Below are positions 26,765-35,652 of a stretch of 64,000 nucleotides of DNA, piece after piece. The notes below the pieces were generated by a model. The model saw nothing but the letters and a program-made list of their open reading frames with translations. It had not been told where the DNA came from and did not search any database. Where the stretch lies: assembly GCF_023205095.1 (NCBI RefSeq), contig NZ_CP046242.1, positions 1,353,001 to 1,417,000 of the forward strand, written 5' to 3'. Position 1 is the stretch's first letter. Each line of letters begins with the position of its first letter. The position numbers and the translations under genes are program-made. This DNA comes from Bizionia sp. M204 (GTDB taxonomy: Bacteria > Bacteroidota > Bacteroidia > Flavobacteriales > Flavobacteriaceae).

Positions 26765-28321
26765 ATGAGAAAATCAGTTTTTATTCTAAGTGCTACTCTT
26801 TTAGCATTTAGTTGTGGATCAACACAGGAAAAGCAAACAGCTACAAAAGCTACCGAGATTGCTAATCCTATGGAATATGCTAATACCATAACATCTGCCG
26901 AGCTAAAAGAAATGTTATACACCTATGCCTCTGATGAATTTGAAGGTAGACTTACAGGTGAAAAAGGACAAAAAATGGCGGTGGAATATTTAAAGCAACA
27001 ATACATTACTATGGATGTTCCTGCAGCAAAAGCGGACGGGAATTATTTTCAAGATGTACCGCTAGAAGTTATGGAAGCGCCTAAAGTTAACCTAACCGTT
27101 AATGGAAAATCTTATAAAATGATAGACGATTTCGTTTCTGCTTCAACATCTAAAAATGGAAGCCTTACCGTGACGGATATTGTTTTTGCTGATTATGGCA
27201 TTGATGATGAAAATTACAACAGCTACAATAATCTAGCTGTTAAAGGTAAAGTGGTTTTAATCCGATCTGGTGAACCTAAAAAAGCTGATGGCAACTATGT
27301 AATAAGCGGATCTGATGAAAGTTCAAAGTGGTCAAATTTTAGACAAGAATATGCGGCCAAACGTGATGCTGCTAAAGAGCGTGGCGCTGCCGCAGTTTTG
27401 TTTTATTATCCTGAAATTTATGACATGGCTGCGCAACGATTTGGTGGCTCTAGTGGAAGAATGTCTTTACGTGGTAATGCAGATGACATGTTCTATTTTT
27501 TAATAAATACAGATTTAGCGAAAGCTATCATGCCAACAATAGAAACAGCTACAAAAACAGAAACATTAACGGTTCCAATGAATCTAGAATATATAAATGC
27601 ATCCAATGAGTTTATATCTGAAAACGTTGCGGCATTTATTAAAGGTTCTGAAAAACCAGATGAAGTTATTGTACTTTCAGCACATTTAGACCACATGGGT
27701 ATTGAGGATGGAGAAATTTTTAATGGTGCCGATGATGATGGTTCAGGTACGGTTGCTATCATTGAAATTGCTGAAGCCTTTAAAACTGCTGTAAAAAATG
27801 GACATAGACCAAAACGCTCAATTTTATTTTTGCACGTTACAGCTGAAGAAAAAGGACTTTTAGGTTCCCGTTACTATACAGATACAGATCCTATTTTTCC
27901 GTTGGCAAATACTGTCGCAAATTTAAATATAGATATGATTGGTCGTACAGATCCGAAACGTACGGAAGGAGCAGACAACTATATTTACTTAATTGGTAGT
28001 GATAAATTAAGTCAAGAGTTACATGATATTTCTGAAGAAGTTAATAAAACCTATATGAACATTGAATTAGATTATAAATACAATGATGATAATGATCCAA
28101 ATAGATTTTATTACCGCTCTGATCATTATAACTTTGCTAAAAATAATATTCCTGTTATTTTCTATTTTAATGGAACACATGATGATTATCACCGACCAAG
28201 TGATACGCCAGACAAAATCCGTTATGATTTGTTAGAAAATAGAACACGTTTGGTATTTTATACGGCGTGGGAACTAGCAAACCGCGAAAACAGAATTATA
28301 GTTGATAAAATAAAAGAATAA
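26765..28321 (+). CDS. M28 family metallopeptidase lipoprotein with PA domain
   Basis: The 518-residue protein starts with a lipoprotein signal (lipobox LAFSC, Cys17). After a region shared with the upstream paralogue (TYASDEFEGRLTGEKGQK), a protease-associated domain spans about 110-270 (GKVVLIRSGEPKK, AKERGAAAVLFYY). The catalytic domain contains SAHLDHMG, GADDDGSGT, TAEEKGLLGSRYY, NIDMIGRTD and YRSDHYNFA, which supply the zinc ligands and catalytic glutamate. It should act as an aminopeptidase at the cell envelope. A strong terminator follows. The 113-bp gap before it may hold its own promoter, but none was clear. Confidence 0.9.
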   Translation: MRKSVFILSATLLAFSCGSTQEKQTATKATEIANPMEYANTITSAELKEMLYTYASDEFEGRLTGEKGQKMAVEYLKQQYITMDVPAAKADGNYFQDVPLEVMEAPKVNLTVNGKSYKMIDDFVSASTSKNGSLTVTDIVFADYGIDDENYNSYNNLAVKGKVVLIRSGEPKKADGNYVISGSDESSKWSNFRQEYAAKRDAAKERGAAAVLFYYPEIYDMAAQRFGGSSGRMSLRGNADDMFYFLINTDLAKAIMPTIETATKTETLTVPMNLEYINASNEFISENVAAFIKGSEKPDEVIVLSAHLDHMGIEDGEIFNGADDDGSGTVAIIEIAEAFKTAVKNGHRPKRSILFLHVTAEEKGLLGSRYYTDTDPIFPLANTVANLNIDMIGRTDPKRTEGADNYIYLIGSDKLSQELHDISEEVNKTYMNIELDYKYNDDNDPNRFYYRSDHYNFAKNNIPVIFYFNGTHDDYHRPSDTPDKIRYDLLENRTRLVFYTAWELANRENRIIVDKIKE

Positions 28322-28336
28322 CTTCTTGTCAATTAA

Positions 28337-28381
28337 ACATAAAAAAGCCTTTTAGACATAAACTAAAAGGCTTTTTTATGT
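28337..28381. terminator. Two-way terminator after the M28 pair
   Basis: A perfect 19-bp inverted repeat (ACATAAAAAAGCCTTTTAG at 28337-28355 and complement at 28363-28381) has a 7-base loop and T/A-runs on both sides. Confidence 0.88.
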
Positions 28382-28447
28382 TTAAACACCTCGTTAATTT
28401 ACTGTTAAACAATTAGTTGTACACTAAAAACAGCAAACCTTATATAC

Positions 28448-28480
28448 AAAAAAAGCCTTTCAGAAATTCTGAAAGGCTTT
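28448..28480 (-). terminator. Terminator of the tRNA-His gene
   Basis: A 14-bp perfect stem (28452-28465 with 28467-28480) is followed on the minus strand by a T-run. It lies 9 bp beyond the 3' end of the tRNA. The single-base centre implies a slightly shorter real stem. Confidence 0.85.
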
Positions 28481-28489
28481 ATAATTTTG

Positions 28490-28564
28490 GGTGGAAGACG
28501 GGATTCGAACCCGCGACCCTTGGTACCACAAACCAATGCTCTAACCAGCTGAGCTACAACCACC
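28490..28564 (-). tRNA. tRNA-His (GTG)
   Basis: The minus strand folds as a tRNA: D stem GCTC/GAGC, anticodon stem TTGGT/ACCAA around the loop TTGTGGT with anticodon GTG, and T stem GCGGG/CCCGT with loop TTCGAAT. An extra 5' G at 28564 faces C at 28490, the G-1:C73 pair specific to histidine tRNAs. No full CCA is encoded. The acceptor stem GTGGTTG/CTTCCAC has two T-T mismatches (positions 5-68 and 6-67). It appears to be a single-gene unit with its own terminator. Confidence 0.93.
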
Positions 28565-28624
28565 ATTTTAATAGGTCTGCAAAGATAATTTAATTCCTAT
28601 TTCCTGCAAAGTATTTTTGAAAAA

Positions 28625-29347
28625 TTATTTCAAATCAAACAAACTATTAATTGCTGGGTACCGTTCTACTGTAAAACCTTCAGCGTAATTAACACCCACA
28701 ATTCGTCCTAAATCGCGTGCCCTATAGTCCACACTATCAGTAAAGTTCTTGCTTGAAATAGGTGTTTCAGGCTCTTTACTTTTAGGGTCAAAAAACTGGG
28801 TTTTATAGGCGTAAACCGCTGCTAATTTTTTTTCCATGAATCCGGAAATATCCACTACAAAATCTGGTTCAAGGTATTTCCATTGGATATAATGATACAC
28901 CAGTTTTGGCCGCCAAGGCTTTTGTGGTGTATTGGTATCCGATAAGGTGGTTTCAATTTTAAGTAATCCGCTCAAAAAACAGGCATTGCTTACCACATCA
29001 CTCCCCTTCCCATGATCAATATGTCTATCATCAATAGCATTGCATAAAACCATTTCCGGTTGGTATTTCCGTATCATTTTTATTATTTCTAATTGATGGC
29101 TTTTATCGTTAACAAAAAATCCATCAGCAAAGCCTAAATTTTCACGAACAGTTATACCTAAAATTCGTCCAGCTTCAGCCGCTTCGGCATCGCGTGTTTC
29201 TGCGGTTCCTCGAGTTCCTAATTCACCACGTGTTAAATCAATTATTCCAACTTTTTTACCATTAGCTATTTCCTTTGCTATTGTGCCACCACAACCTAGC
29301 TCTACGTCGTCGGGATGGGCACCAAAGGCCAAAATATCTAGTTTCAT
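28625..29347 (-). CDS. bshB1: Bacillithiol biosynthesis deacetylase BshB1
   Basis: The 240-residue enzyme is of the PIG-L/LmbE zinc deacetylase family with the motif AHPDDVELGCGG (His11, Asp14) and HIDHGKGSD (Asp111, His112), which provide zinc and catalytic residues. The overall sequence, with DLTRGELGTRG at 38-48 and KTQFFDPKSKEPET near the C-terminus, is typical of BshB1. That enzyme removes the acetyl group from GlcNAc-malate in bacillithiol synthesis; bacillithiol is a cytoplasmic thiol used by many Bacteroidota. It follows the trans-sulfuration gene by 2 bp, and that gene could contribute to cysteine supply for the same thiol. Confidence 0.92.
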   Translation of the reverse strand: MKLDILAFGAHPDDVELGCGGTIAKEIANGKKVGIIDLTRGELGTRGTAETRDAEAAEAGRILGITVRENLGFADGFFVNDKSHQLEIIKMIRKYQPEMVLCNAIDDRHIDHGKGSDVVSNACFLSGLLKIETTLSDTNTPQKPWRPKLVYHYIQWKYLEPDFVVDISGFMEKKLAAVYAYKTQFFDPKSKEPETPISSKNFTDSVDYRARDLGRIVGVNYAEGFTVERYPAINSLFDLK

Positions 29348-29349
29348 AC

Positions 29350-30507
29350 CTATTTAGTTTTTGTTTTTTTTATAGCTTGATTAATATCAGCCACTAAATC
29401 CTTTTTTGATTCGATACCCACAGAAAACCGGATTAATTGATTGCTAATACCAATAGCATCGCGTTCCTCTTGTGTTAATAACCCATGTGATGTTAAATAG
29501 GGCGATAAAACCGTACTCTCAACACCCGCTAAACTCATGGAAGATTTAATAAGCTGAAGGTGTTTCTGAAATTGTAATGCCTCCAGACCGTCTTGTAACT
29601 CAAAAGACATCATAGCACCAAATCCATGCATTTGTGCTTTAGCCAATTTATATTGCGGATGGGATTTAAGTCCTGGATAGTAAACGGCCTTTACATCGGG
29701 ATGCTTCTCTAAATATTTGGCAATTTTGTTCGCATTTTTAGTTTGTGCCTTAACACGCAACGCCAATGTTTTCAAGCTACGTTCTAACATCCAAACGGTA
29801 TAATCGCTTAAATTTCCTCCAAAGTTTTTAGCTACATGCCAGATTTGACCTATCAATTCATCAGAAGCGGCTAAAGCACCCGCCAATATATCACTATGAC
29901 CGCCTAAATATTTCGTTGCGGAATGCATGATAATATCAATCCCAAAATCAATTGGGTTTTGGTTAATTGGACTTGCAAAAGTATTATCAATACTGGTTAG
30001 AATATTATGAGCCTTGCCTAATTTAGCAATAGCTTTAATATCGGTTATTGTAAGTAGCGGATTTGAAGGTGTTTCAATGTGAATTAATTTCGTATTAGGT
30101 TGAATAGCAGTTTCAAAATCTGCCACCTCATAACCGTCCGTAAACGTGAATTCAATTCCAAACTTAGGAAACTCTTCACGTATAAAATGGCTTGCGCCTC
30201 CATATAACGTGTTTTGAACCACTAAATGATCACCAGATTTTAAAAATGTTAAAAAAAGCGCACTTAAAGCTGCCATCCCTGAACCAAAAATTAAAGCCGA
30301 TTCCGTGTGCTCTAATGCCGCAATTTTTTTAGATAAATGTTCCTGATTGGGCGTATTAAAATACCTTGGGTAGCGTTTTACATCAACATCATCAAACGCA
30401 TAGGATGTAGAAACATAGATGGGTGAAACAGCTCCTTTAAACTGTTTATCTTCAATTTCTCCAACATGCGTGCAAATGGTATTAATACCGAATTTTGAAA
30501 GTTTCAT
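29350..30507 (-). CDS. PLP-dependent trans-sulfuration enzyme (cystathionine gamma-synthase/lyase type)
   Basis: The 385-residue protein has the Cys/Met metabolism PLP-enzyme signature: SATKYLGGHSD with the PLP-binding lysine at 199, IETPSNP near 144-150, and YPGLKSHPQ. These enzymes act on cystathionine, homoserine esters or methionine in the cytoplasm; sequence alone does not separate gamma-synthase from gamma-lyase or methionine gamma-lyase here. It is the first gene of a two-gene unit with bshB1. The link to a cysteine-containing thiol makes cystathionine gamma-lyase activity plausible, but this is inference. Confidence 0.85.
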   Translation of the reverse strand: MKLSKFGINTICTHVGEIEDKQFKGAVSPIYVSTSYAFDDVDVKRYPRYFNTPNQEHLSKKIAALEHTESALIFGSGMAALSALFLTFLKSGDHLVVQNTLYGGASHFIREEFPKFGIEFTFTDGYEVADFETAIQPNTKLIHIETPSNPLLTITDIKAIAKLGKAHNILTSIDNTFASPINQNPIDFGIDIIMHSATKYLGGHSDILAGALAASDELIGQIWHVAKNFGGNLSDYTVWMLERSLKTLALRVKAQTKNANKIAKYLEKHPDVKAVYYPGLKSHPQYKLAKAQMHGFGAMMSFELQDGLEALQFQKHLQLIKSSMSLAGVESTVLSPYLTSHGLLTQEERDAIGISNQLIRFSVGIESKKDLVADINQAIKKTKTK

Positions 30508-30683
30508 AACTTAAATTTTTGAACAACTAAATTACAAATAATCTACACGTAATAGGGTAAAATGAGCTAGGCATTTTTTGCGTTTCTTATTATAAATTCA
30601 AGTAAAAATAGAATACAAATAAAATATCATATTGATTATCAGGTTTTTAACATATTTTTAAAAATTTACATCAAAATTTTTAC

Positions 30684-30691
30684 TATATTTG
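30684..30691 (+). promoter_or_regulatory. Candidate -7 box directly before the gene at 30697
   Basis: TATATTTG fits TAnnTTTG and ends 5 bp before the ATG. Transcription from it would start at or within a few bases of the start codon, so the mRNA may be leaderless. No good -33 TTTG was found; TTTACA lies about 20 bp upstream. Confidence 0.4.
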
Positions 30692-30696
30692 GGATT

Positions 30697-31068
30697 ATGA
30701 CTTCAACAGAACTACAAGAAAGCACCGCGTTTTTAAAAGAATCTTTAACCTATTTAGAGAATTTAGGTTATGACAACATCAAAGCCGATATGGAAGGGTA
30801 TGAATCTCCAAAATCATATCATAAAAAAGGTTCAGATGTCACAATCACACCTAATATAGTTGCAGAAAAAGCAGGAAGAAAGCACTATTTTGAAATTAGC
30901 TTAAAATCTGAAGAACAAATTTTATTAAAATCAAAATGGCGTTTTTTAGATGTTTTAACGCGAATGAAAGATCATCGTTTTAGAATTATCACGCGTCGTG
31001 GTCATTACAAATTTACACAAGATATGTTGGACGATTTGAATATGGATAAGGATCTTATTAAATTATAA
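30697..31068 (+). CDS. Small conserved-looking protein of unknown function
   Basis: The 123-residue soluble protein is rich in charged residues. It has a beta-strand-rich centre with HYFEISLKSEEQILLKSKW, followed by a basic segment RFRIITRRGHYKF. The pattern D..ITPNIVAEKAGRKHYFEI.LK loosely recalls the PD-(D/E)xK nuclease core (acidic residue, then E-x-K), but a catalytic role is not established and the match is weak. It is transcribed alone and ends 10 bp before the convergent mscL gene. Confidence 0.6.
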   Translation: MTSTELQESTAFLKESLTYLENLGYDNIKADMEGYESPKSYHKKGSDVTITPNIVAEKAGRKHYFEISLKSEEQILLKSKWRFLDVLTRMKDHRFRIITRRGHYKFTQDMLDDLNMDKDLIKL

Positions 31069-31078
31069 GACCTACCTC

Positions 31079-31522
31079 CTATTTAGATTTTTTCATTAGT
31101 GTATTCTGTTCCTCCATTAAATCAGTCAATTTAGTGAGTAACTCAATATCTTTAGGCGTAGAAACGGTTTTGTTTTTCGGGTCTTGAGATTTATTACGCA
31201 ATCTATTCAGAAACTTTACGATTATAAAAATAGTGAAACCTACGATTAAGAAATCTAAAAAGGCTTCACTAAAGGCACCATATCCTATAGCTACTTCATC
31301 GGCAATAGTTTTACCAGCATCGTTTAAAACTTCATGACGCAAAATAATACGCTTATCAGACAGGTTAACACCTTCAACTAGCAAAGACAATGGTGGTAGA
31401 AATACTTGTTTCACTAAAACATCTACCAATTTATTAAAAGCGGCACCAATTATGATACCGATGGCCATGTCCATCATGTTGCCTTTTACGGCAAACTCTT
31501 TGAATTCTTTTAGCAACTTCAT
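31079..31522 (-). CDS. mscL: Large-conductance mechanosensitive channel MscL
   Basis: The 147-residue protein starts with the amphipathic helix MKLLKEFKEFAVKGN and the first pore helix MMDMAIGIIIGAAFNKLVD, the signature of MscL. A periplasmic loop, a second membrane helix (about 92-112) and a C-terminal helix bundle (ELLTKLTDLMEEQN) follow. It opens under membrane tension to release solutes during osmotic down-shock. It lies 13 bp after the cytochrome biogenesis gene on the same strand and could be co-transcribed. Confidence 0.96.
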   Translation of the reverse strand: MKLLKEFKEFAVKGNMMDMAIGIIIGAAFNKLVDVLVKQVFLPPLSLLVEGVNLSDKRIILRHEVLNDAGKTIADEVAIGYGAFSEAFLDFLIVGFTIFIIVKFLNRLRNKSQDPKNKTVSTPKDIELLTKLTDLMEEQNTLMKKSK

Positions 31523-31535
31523 AACCTAATTAAGA

Positions 31536-34500
31536 TTATTTTTTGTAAAATTTAACATGTTTTCTGTAGGCTAGTAATCCAATTACCGCAACAATACCAA
31601 ACGCTATTGCAATAAACTTCACACTTACAATCTGATCACCACTTGCGTAAGAATGTAAACCTGCTAGATAAAAATTCACACCAAAATAGGTCATCATAAT
31701 ACTGGAGAACGCAATAATAGACGCGAAATTAAATCCAAATCGACTACGTAATCCAGGAACTAAACGCATGTGAATAACAAAGGCGTATACCATAATACTA
31801 ATTAAAGCCCATGTTTCTTTTGGATCCCATCCCCAATAGCGACCCCAACTTTCGTTGGCCCACATACCACCTAAAAAGTTACCAATGGTTAATAACACTA
31901 GACCAACGGTGAGTGCCATTTCATTAATAATGGTTAATTCTTTAATATTGATTAGTAATTTATCTTTATTGTCTTTTGTGGTGAATATCATTAAAAATAA
32001 GACTACAATTCCTAATATTAAACCAAGTGCAAATGGCCCATAACTTGCCACAATGATGGACACGTGAATCATTAACCAATAACTATCTAAAACTGGCTGT
32101 AAGTTCGCGATAGCTGGATCCATCCAATTCCAATGTGCCACCATTAATATAATGGCCGTTACAAATGCTGTTGCTGCAATGGTTAAATCGCTTCGTTTTC
32201 CGAATGCTAATCCGAAAAACATGGTTGCCCAAGCAACATAAATCATGGATTCGTAAGAATCACTCCAAGGTGCATGGCCGGAAATATACCAACGTACTGC
32301 TAAACCTAATGTGTGTAATATAAAGAGTAAAAGAATGACAACCTTGAAAAGGGTTACTACTTTAGCAATGGTTCTATTATTATCTCTAAAAATCTGCACT
32401 ATTAAGATAATAAACATCAATGCTGACGCATACATATACCAGCTAAACAAATTCTTAAAAATATCATAATGATTGTAAAGAACCTCGGTCTTTACTTTTT
32501 CATCTGAAAGCATCACATCGCTTCCATACTTTTTCTGTGTTTTAGTAAAAGATTCTAAAATTTCATTAACTTTTGTATAATCGCCAGATTTTTTAGCCAA
32601 ATTCAATGTCATTAAATACGCGCTAAACCCATTGTTGATGAAATTTCCGTAAAGTGAATCTTTAATGTTTTCACGATGTCCATCACGTCTAAATTCCACA
32701 GACGATATCCATTTATTATTTTCATCATCAGGAATTGGGAAAATACGCAAGGCATAACCATCTATAGTGTTATATAGTAAATTAACACGTTGATCAGTTT
32801 CTTTAAATTCTTTTTGATGCCCATTAGGAATTTGAGCTTTGTAAGCTTCTTCCAGATAAGGCGCTAATTTGTAATTTCCTTCAGGGGTGAAGAAATCTAC
32901 AAGAGGAACATACTCTTGATCTTTTGGTACGCCTATTAGACTTCTAATAGAATCTGCTTTTTGACGCTTTAAATATATAATAGGTACATTATACCAAAGC
33001 AATGGACTTTCCTGAATAGATAAGAATACTTGATTGGCATCAAAATCTTCATAAGTATCGTGTTTACTTAACTTCCGAAGCATTTCTGACGCAAATGTAT
33101 TTACAGGCATCATTCGTCCACCAATATCTTGAATCACCAAATGGCCAAACTTATCAGCATGTTCTTTTGGTGTGATATTTGCAGCTAACACCGAATCAAT
33201 TTGTGCCTTGGTTGGTCTGCTATTATTATGACCATGACCATCATCAGGTGTGTGCACTTGCGCAAAACTAGTTAACGTGAATGCTAACATTAAAATACTG
33301 GCAACTTTGGTTTTTAATCTATTTCGCTTCTTATTTTTAATGGCTGTTAGTTTTCTTTCTAAATCGCCAAAACGCGTGTTTTTATCAAATAATATAGCCA
33401 TTAACCCTAAATATAATAACATGTAACCTATGTAGGTCACCCATGTACCTAACATATCATGATTTACTGATAATTTTGTTCCTAATTCATCTGGATCAAA
33501 TCCTGCTTGGAAAAAGCGATAACCGCGATGATCTAAAATATTATTCATAAAAATGCGATAATTAAAATCGCCTTTCTCTTTATCAATTATCGTTACTTCA
33601 CTTGCAAAAGCTGAATAACTCTTCTCGGTTCCAGGGTATTTATCAGCAATAAAGTCATTCAATTTAATACTAAATGGTAATTCCAATACTTTAGAACCAT
33701 ACTTTACAGCAATATCTAATCCGCCAATTTTTACCTGCTCAAAAGGTTTACTATAGCCTTGACCTCCTAATAATTTAACTCGTTTTGTTTCGCCTGCTGA
33801 AGTAACTTTTAAAACCACACCATTTTCATCGCCACGTAATAATTGAGATTTTTGTACTACATCAAAATCACCTCTAACAACAGGTTTTGGAAATACCATT
33901 TGCATATTGCCTATAACGTAACGCGATCTTAAAACTAGAGGCTGTATGCTATCTTTTACCAATAACCCCGTTTGTCCCGTGGCCATGGTCATATACTCAC
34001 CGTCAAAAGGGGATTGAATGCTTAATTCCCCATCTTTATAAGTAATATTTACAGCACCTTCTTGGTATTTATTCAAAGAAAAAAGTACGTTATGTAAACT
34101 TTGTGTTTCACCTACTTTTAAAAAGTGATTATGTGGTGCACCATTTCCTGCTTCCACTATTTTTAAATACTCATCACCTGTTTCATTTGGAACCACATCT
34201 AACTCGGCACCACCAATGTATTTTTCTAATTCAAATTTTACATCTTGACCATTATAATCCGTAGCGTAAGAAAAATCATTTTCCAATCTTGGTGAAAAAT
34301 CTACTTCTTCTTCAACAATTTTTCGCTGCGCCATACCGTCCACCATATAATCGCCATCTATATAAGCTGTGATGTAGGTTTTTTGGGTAAGAAACGAGTT
34401 TTCTGTTTCGCCTTCACGAATAGCCATCATACCTTCAAAACCAATATACCTGGTAATTCCAGCACCTAAAATGATTAAAATAAAGGACAAATGCAGCGTA

Positions 34501-34748
34501 AGCGTTGCCCACTGATTTAAACGCCACAAGCGGTATTTTTTAATATTTCCTATAAAATTAATTATGAACACTAACATTATACCTTCAAACCACCACGTAT
34601 TGTAAATCAGGTTTCGGCTATAAGGTGTTGGAGATGTTTCTTGCCCTGCATCCATAAAGGTGCCAATTGCCATAGCGGCGGCAAAAGCAATAAATAATAC
34701 AGACGTTAATCGGGTTGAAAATAGAAATTTAGCGAGTTTATTTAGCAT
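31536..34748 (-). CDS. Fused ResB-CcsA cytochrome c assembly protein
   Basis: Start taken at ATG 34748 (MLNKLAKFLFSTRLT), giving 1070 residues; the open frame extends 10 codons back to a TTG that falls in the promoter region. The N-terminal half is ResB-like, with membrane helices near 10-35, 50-70 and 85-105, a large periplasmic part, and a helix near 445. The C-terminal part is CcsA-like with the haem-handling WWD motif WGRYWGWDPKETW at about 965. Together these carry haem across the inner membrane and attach it to apocytochromes c (System II); fused forms are common in Bacteroidota. A candidate promoter lies just upstream. The middle has a second signal-like helix near 490 (LMLAFTLTSFAQ), suggesting ancestral fusion of two genes. 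Confidence 0.93.
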   Translation of the reverse strand: MLNKLAKFLFSTRLTSVLFIAFAAAMAIGTFMDAGQETSPTPYSRNLIYNTWWFEGIMLVFIINFIGNIKKYRLWRLNQWATLTLHLSFILIILGAGITRYIGFEGMMAIREGETENSFLTQKTYITAYIDGDYMVDGMAQRKIVEEEVDFSPRLENDFSYATDYNGQDVKFELEKYIGGAELDVVPNETGDEYLKIVEAGNGAPHNHFLKVGETQSLHNVLFSLNKYQEGAVNITYKDGELSIQSPFDGEYMTMATGQTGLLVKDSIQPLVLRSRYVIGNMQMVFPKPVVRGDFDVVQKSQLLRGDENGVVLKVTSAGETKRVKLLGGQGYSKPFEQVKIGGLDIAVKYGSKVLELPFSIKLNDFIADKYPGTEKSYSAFASEVTIIDKEKGDFNYRIFMNNILDHRGYRFFQAGFDPDELGTKLSVNHDMLGTWVTYIGYMLLYLGLMAILFDKNTRFGDLERKLTAIKNKKRNRLKTKVASILMLAFTLTSFAQVHTPDDGHGHNNSRPTKAQIDSVLAANITPKEHADKFGHLVIQDIGGRMMPVNTFASEMLRKLSKHDTYEDFDANQVFLSIQESPLLWYNVPIIYLKRQKADSIRSLIGVPKDQEYVPLVDFFTPEGNYKLAPYLEEAYKAQIPNGHQKEFKETDQRVNLLYNTIDGYALRIFPIPDDENNKWISSVEFRRDGHRENIKDSLYGNFINNGFSAYLMTLNLAKKSGDYTKVNEILESFTKTQKKYGSDVMLSDEKVKTEVLYNHYDIFKNLFSWYMYASALMFIILIVQIFRDNNRTIAKVVTLFKVVILLLFILHTLGLAVRWYISGHAPWSDSYESMIYVAWATMFFGLAFGKRSDLTIAATAFVTAIILMVAHWNWMDPAIANLQPVLDSYWLMIHVSIIVASYGPFALGLILGIVVLFLMIFTTKDNKDKLLINIKELTIINEMALTVGLVLLTIGNFLGGMWANESWGRYWGWDPKETWALISIMVYAFVIHMRLVPGLRSRFGFNFASIIAFSSIMMTYFGVNFYLAGLHSYASGDQIVSVKFIAIAFGIVAVIGLLAYRKHVKFYKK

Positions 34749-34775
34749 AACTTGAGACTCAAAAATTGAATTGTG

Positions 34776-34810
34776 CAAATTTAAGGTTTTGTTTTATAAA
34801 TAATAGCAAA
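34776..34810 (-). promoter_or_regulatory. Candidate promoter of the cytochrome c assembly gene
   Basis: On the minus strand the -7 box TAAATTTG (34776-34783) and a -33 box TTTG (34807-34810) are 23 bp apart, the long end of the known range. The leader would be about 20 nt, which supports the ATG at 34748. Confidence 0.5.
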
Positions 34811-34871
34811 TAAACCAAGACTTTTATAGATATGTTTTATCGGGATATAATTAACAAAGTGTAAAAAAAGC

Positions 34872-35276
34872 TTAAGTTGTTGATGGTCTAGCTTGGAAGA
34901 TATTTAAATACATAAAACTTCCCATTTTTCTAGCACGACGCTTAGCATTTTCAGCCACCTCGCCTTCAAAATGTTCATCTATGGTTTCAAACCATAAATT
35001 TAACCAAGCTCCAAAATGATGTTCGGTAATAGCATGGTTATTTTCCTTATCTACTTGAACATGAACTTCAAGCGGGTTTCCGTAGTATTTTTTTTCTAAT
35101 TTCCGAGTCATAAATAAACTCGTTTCCCAGAAAGTTGTCAATCGGTCAATATGTGCATCCCAATCCGTAATCACACGATTAAAAAAAGGCCCTAAAAATT
35201 CGTCAGCACGAACTTTATCGTAAAATGAAGAGACTAAAAGAAAGACATCGTCTCGGGTTTCTATGTTTTTTTTCAT
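34872..35276 (-). CDS. Group III truncated haemoglobin
   Basis: The 134-residue globin has the patterns VFLLVSSFYDKVRADEFLGP, FFNRVI and ITEHHFGAWLNLWFETIDEH, typical of group III (P-type) truncated haemoglobins, with the proximal histidine expected in the HHF segment. Such proteins bind O2 or NO in the cytoplasm; several are linked to nitrosative stress or microaerobic growth, but the role here is open. It lies 8 bp after a small membrane protein gene, in the same unit, and opposite a Crp/Fnr regulator that probably controls it. Confidence 0.9.
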   Translation of the reverse strand: MKKNIETRDDVFLLVSSFYDKVRADEFLGPFFNRVITDWDAHIDRLTTFWETSLFMTRKLEKKYYGNPLEVHVQVDKENNHAITEHHFGAWLNLWFETIDEHFEGEVAENAKRRARKMGSFMYLNIFQARPSTT

Positions 35277-35284
35277 GTGATGCG

Positions 35285-35581
35285 TTATGACAATTGATAA
35301 ACATTAATTATTATCAGCAGAATATTAATAGTGATACTTGCCAATAAAATAGGAAAAATAATTTTGGTTTTAAGCTGTGCAAAAATTACAGCATTATAAC
35401 CCATGGCTAAAACGACGCACAAAGTTAGTTCAAAAAACTTAAACGCTTCGTTAGGACTATTCATTAAAATATACATGGCTGCAATAGAACCAATACAACT
35501 TTGTAAAATAATAGTTAGTGGAATGTAGAGAATATAGTTTTCATTAAAGTCCTTAATGGCTTGTTGATATAAAGATTTCAT
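35285..35581 (-). CDS. Small membrane protein in the globin unit
   Basis: Start taken at ATG 35581 (MKSLYQQAIKDFNENY), giving 98 residues; the frame runs 8 codons further back to a less likely start. Three hydrophobic helices are visible (about 20-40, 50-68 and 76-95) and there is no motif I recognise. It is the first gene of a two-gene unit with the truncated haemoglobin, so a link to O2, NO or respiration is likely but not shown. Confidence 0.6.
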   Translation of the reverse strand: MKSLYQQAIKDFNENYILYIPLTIILQSCIGSIAAMYILMNSPNEAFKFFELTLCVVLAMGYNAVIFAQLKTKIIFPILLASITINILLIIINVYQLS

Positions 35582-35617
35582 AATAGTGTTTTTTTGTTGA
35601 AACAAAATTCTAAAACT

Positions 35618-35625
35618 TATCTTTG
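35618..35625 (+). promoter_or_regulatory. Candidate -7 box of the Crp/Fnr gene
   Basis: TATCTTTG fits TAnnTTTG. It lies 27 bp before the ATG at 35653 and just upstream of the palindrome at 35633-35646, so a protein on the palindrome would sit at the transcription start. Confidence 0.5.
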
Positions 35626-35632
35626 TTTATTT

Positions 35633-35646
35633 ATGATTCAAATCAT
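35633..35646. promoter_or_regulatory. Palindrome ATGAT-N4-ATCAT, candidate Crp/Fnr operator
   Basis: The inverted half-sites ATGAT and ATCAT are separated by 4 bp, the same layout as the FNR box TTGAT-N4-ATCAA. It lies in the 71-bp gap between the Crp/Fnr gene (+) and the globin unit (-). The regulator keeps the Glu and Arg of the FNR recognition helix, so self-binding is plausible. Confidence 0.55.
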
Positions 35647-35652
35647 ATCACC

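Noticed and set aside
25614-28321. Tandem M28 genes as a frameshifted or split gene
   Set aside because: Each has its own lipoprotein signal, full zinc-ligand set and stop, so they are paralogues.
28381-28412. GTTTAAA...GTTAAAC near the M28 terminator, similar to the light-cluster half-sites
   Set aside because: The left half differs, the spacer is 17 instead of 14 and no -7 box follows in the same register, so it was not counted as a third copy.
30697-31068. Nuclease (PD-(D/E)xK) function for the small protein
   Set aside because: The motif match is weak and the context gives no support, so it is kept as unknown.
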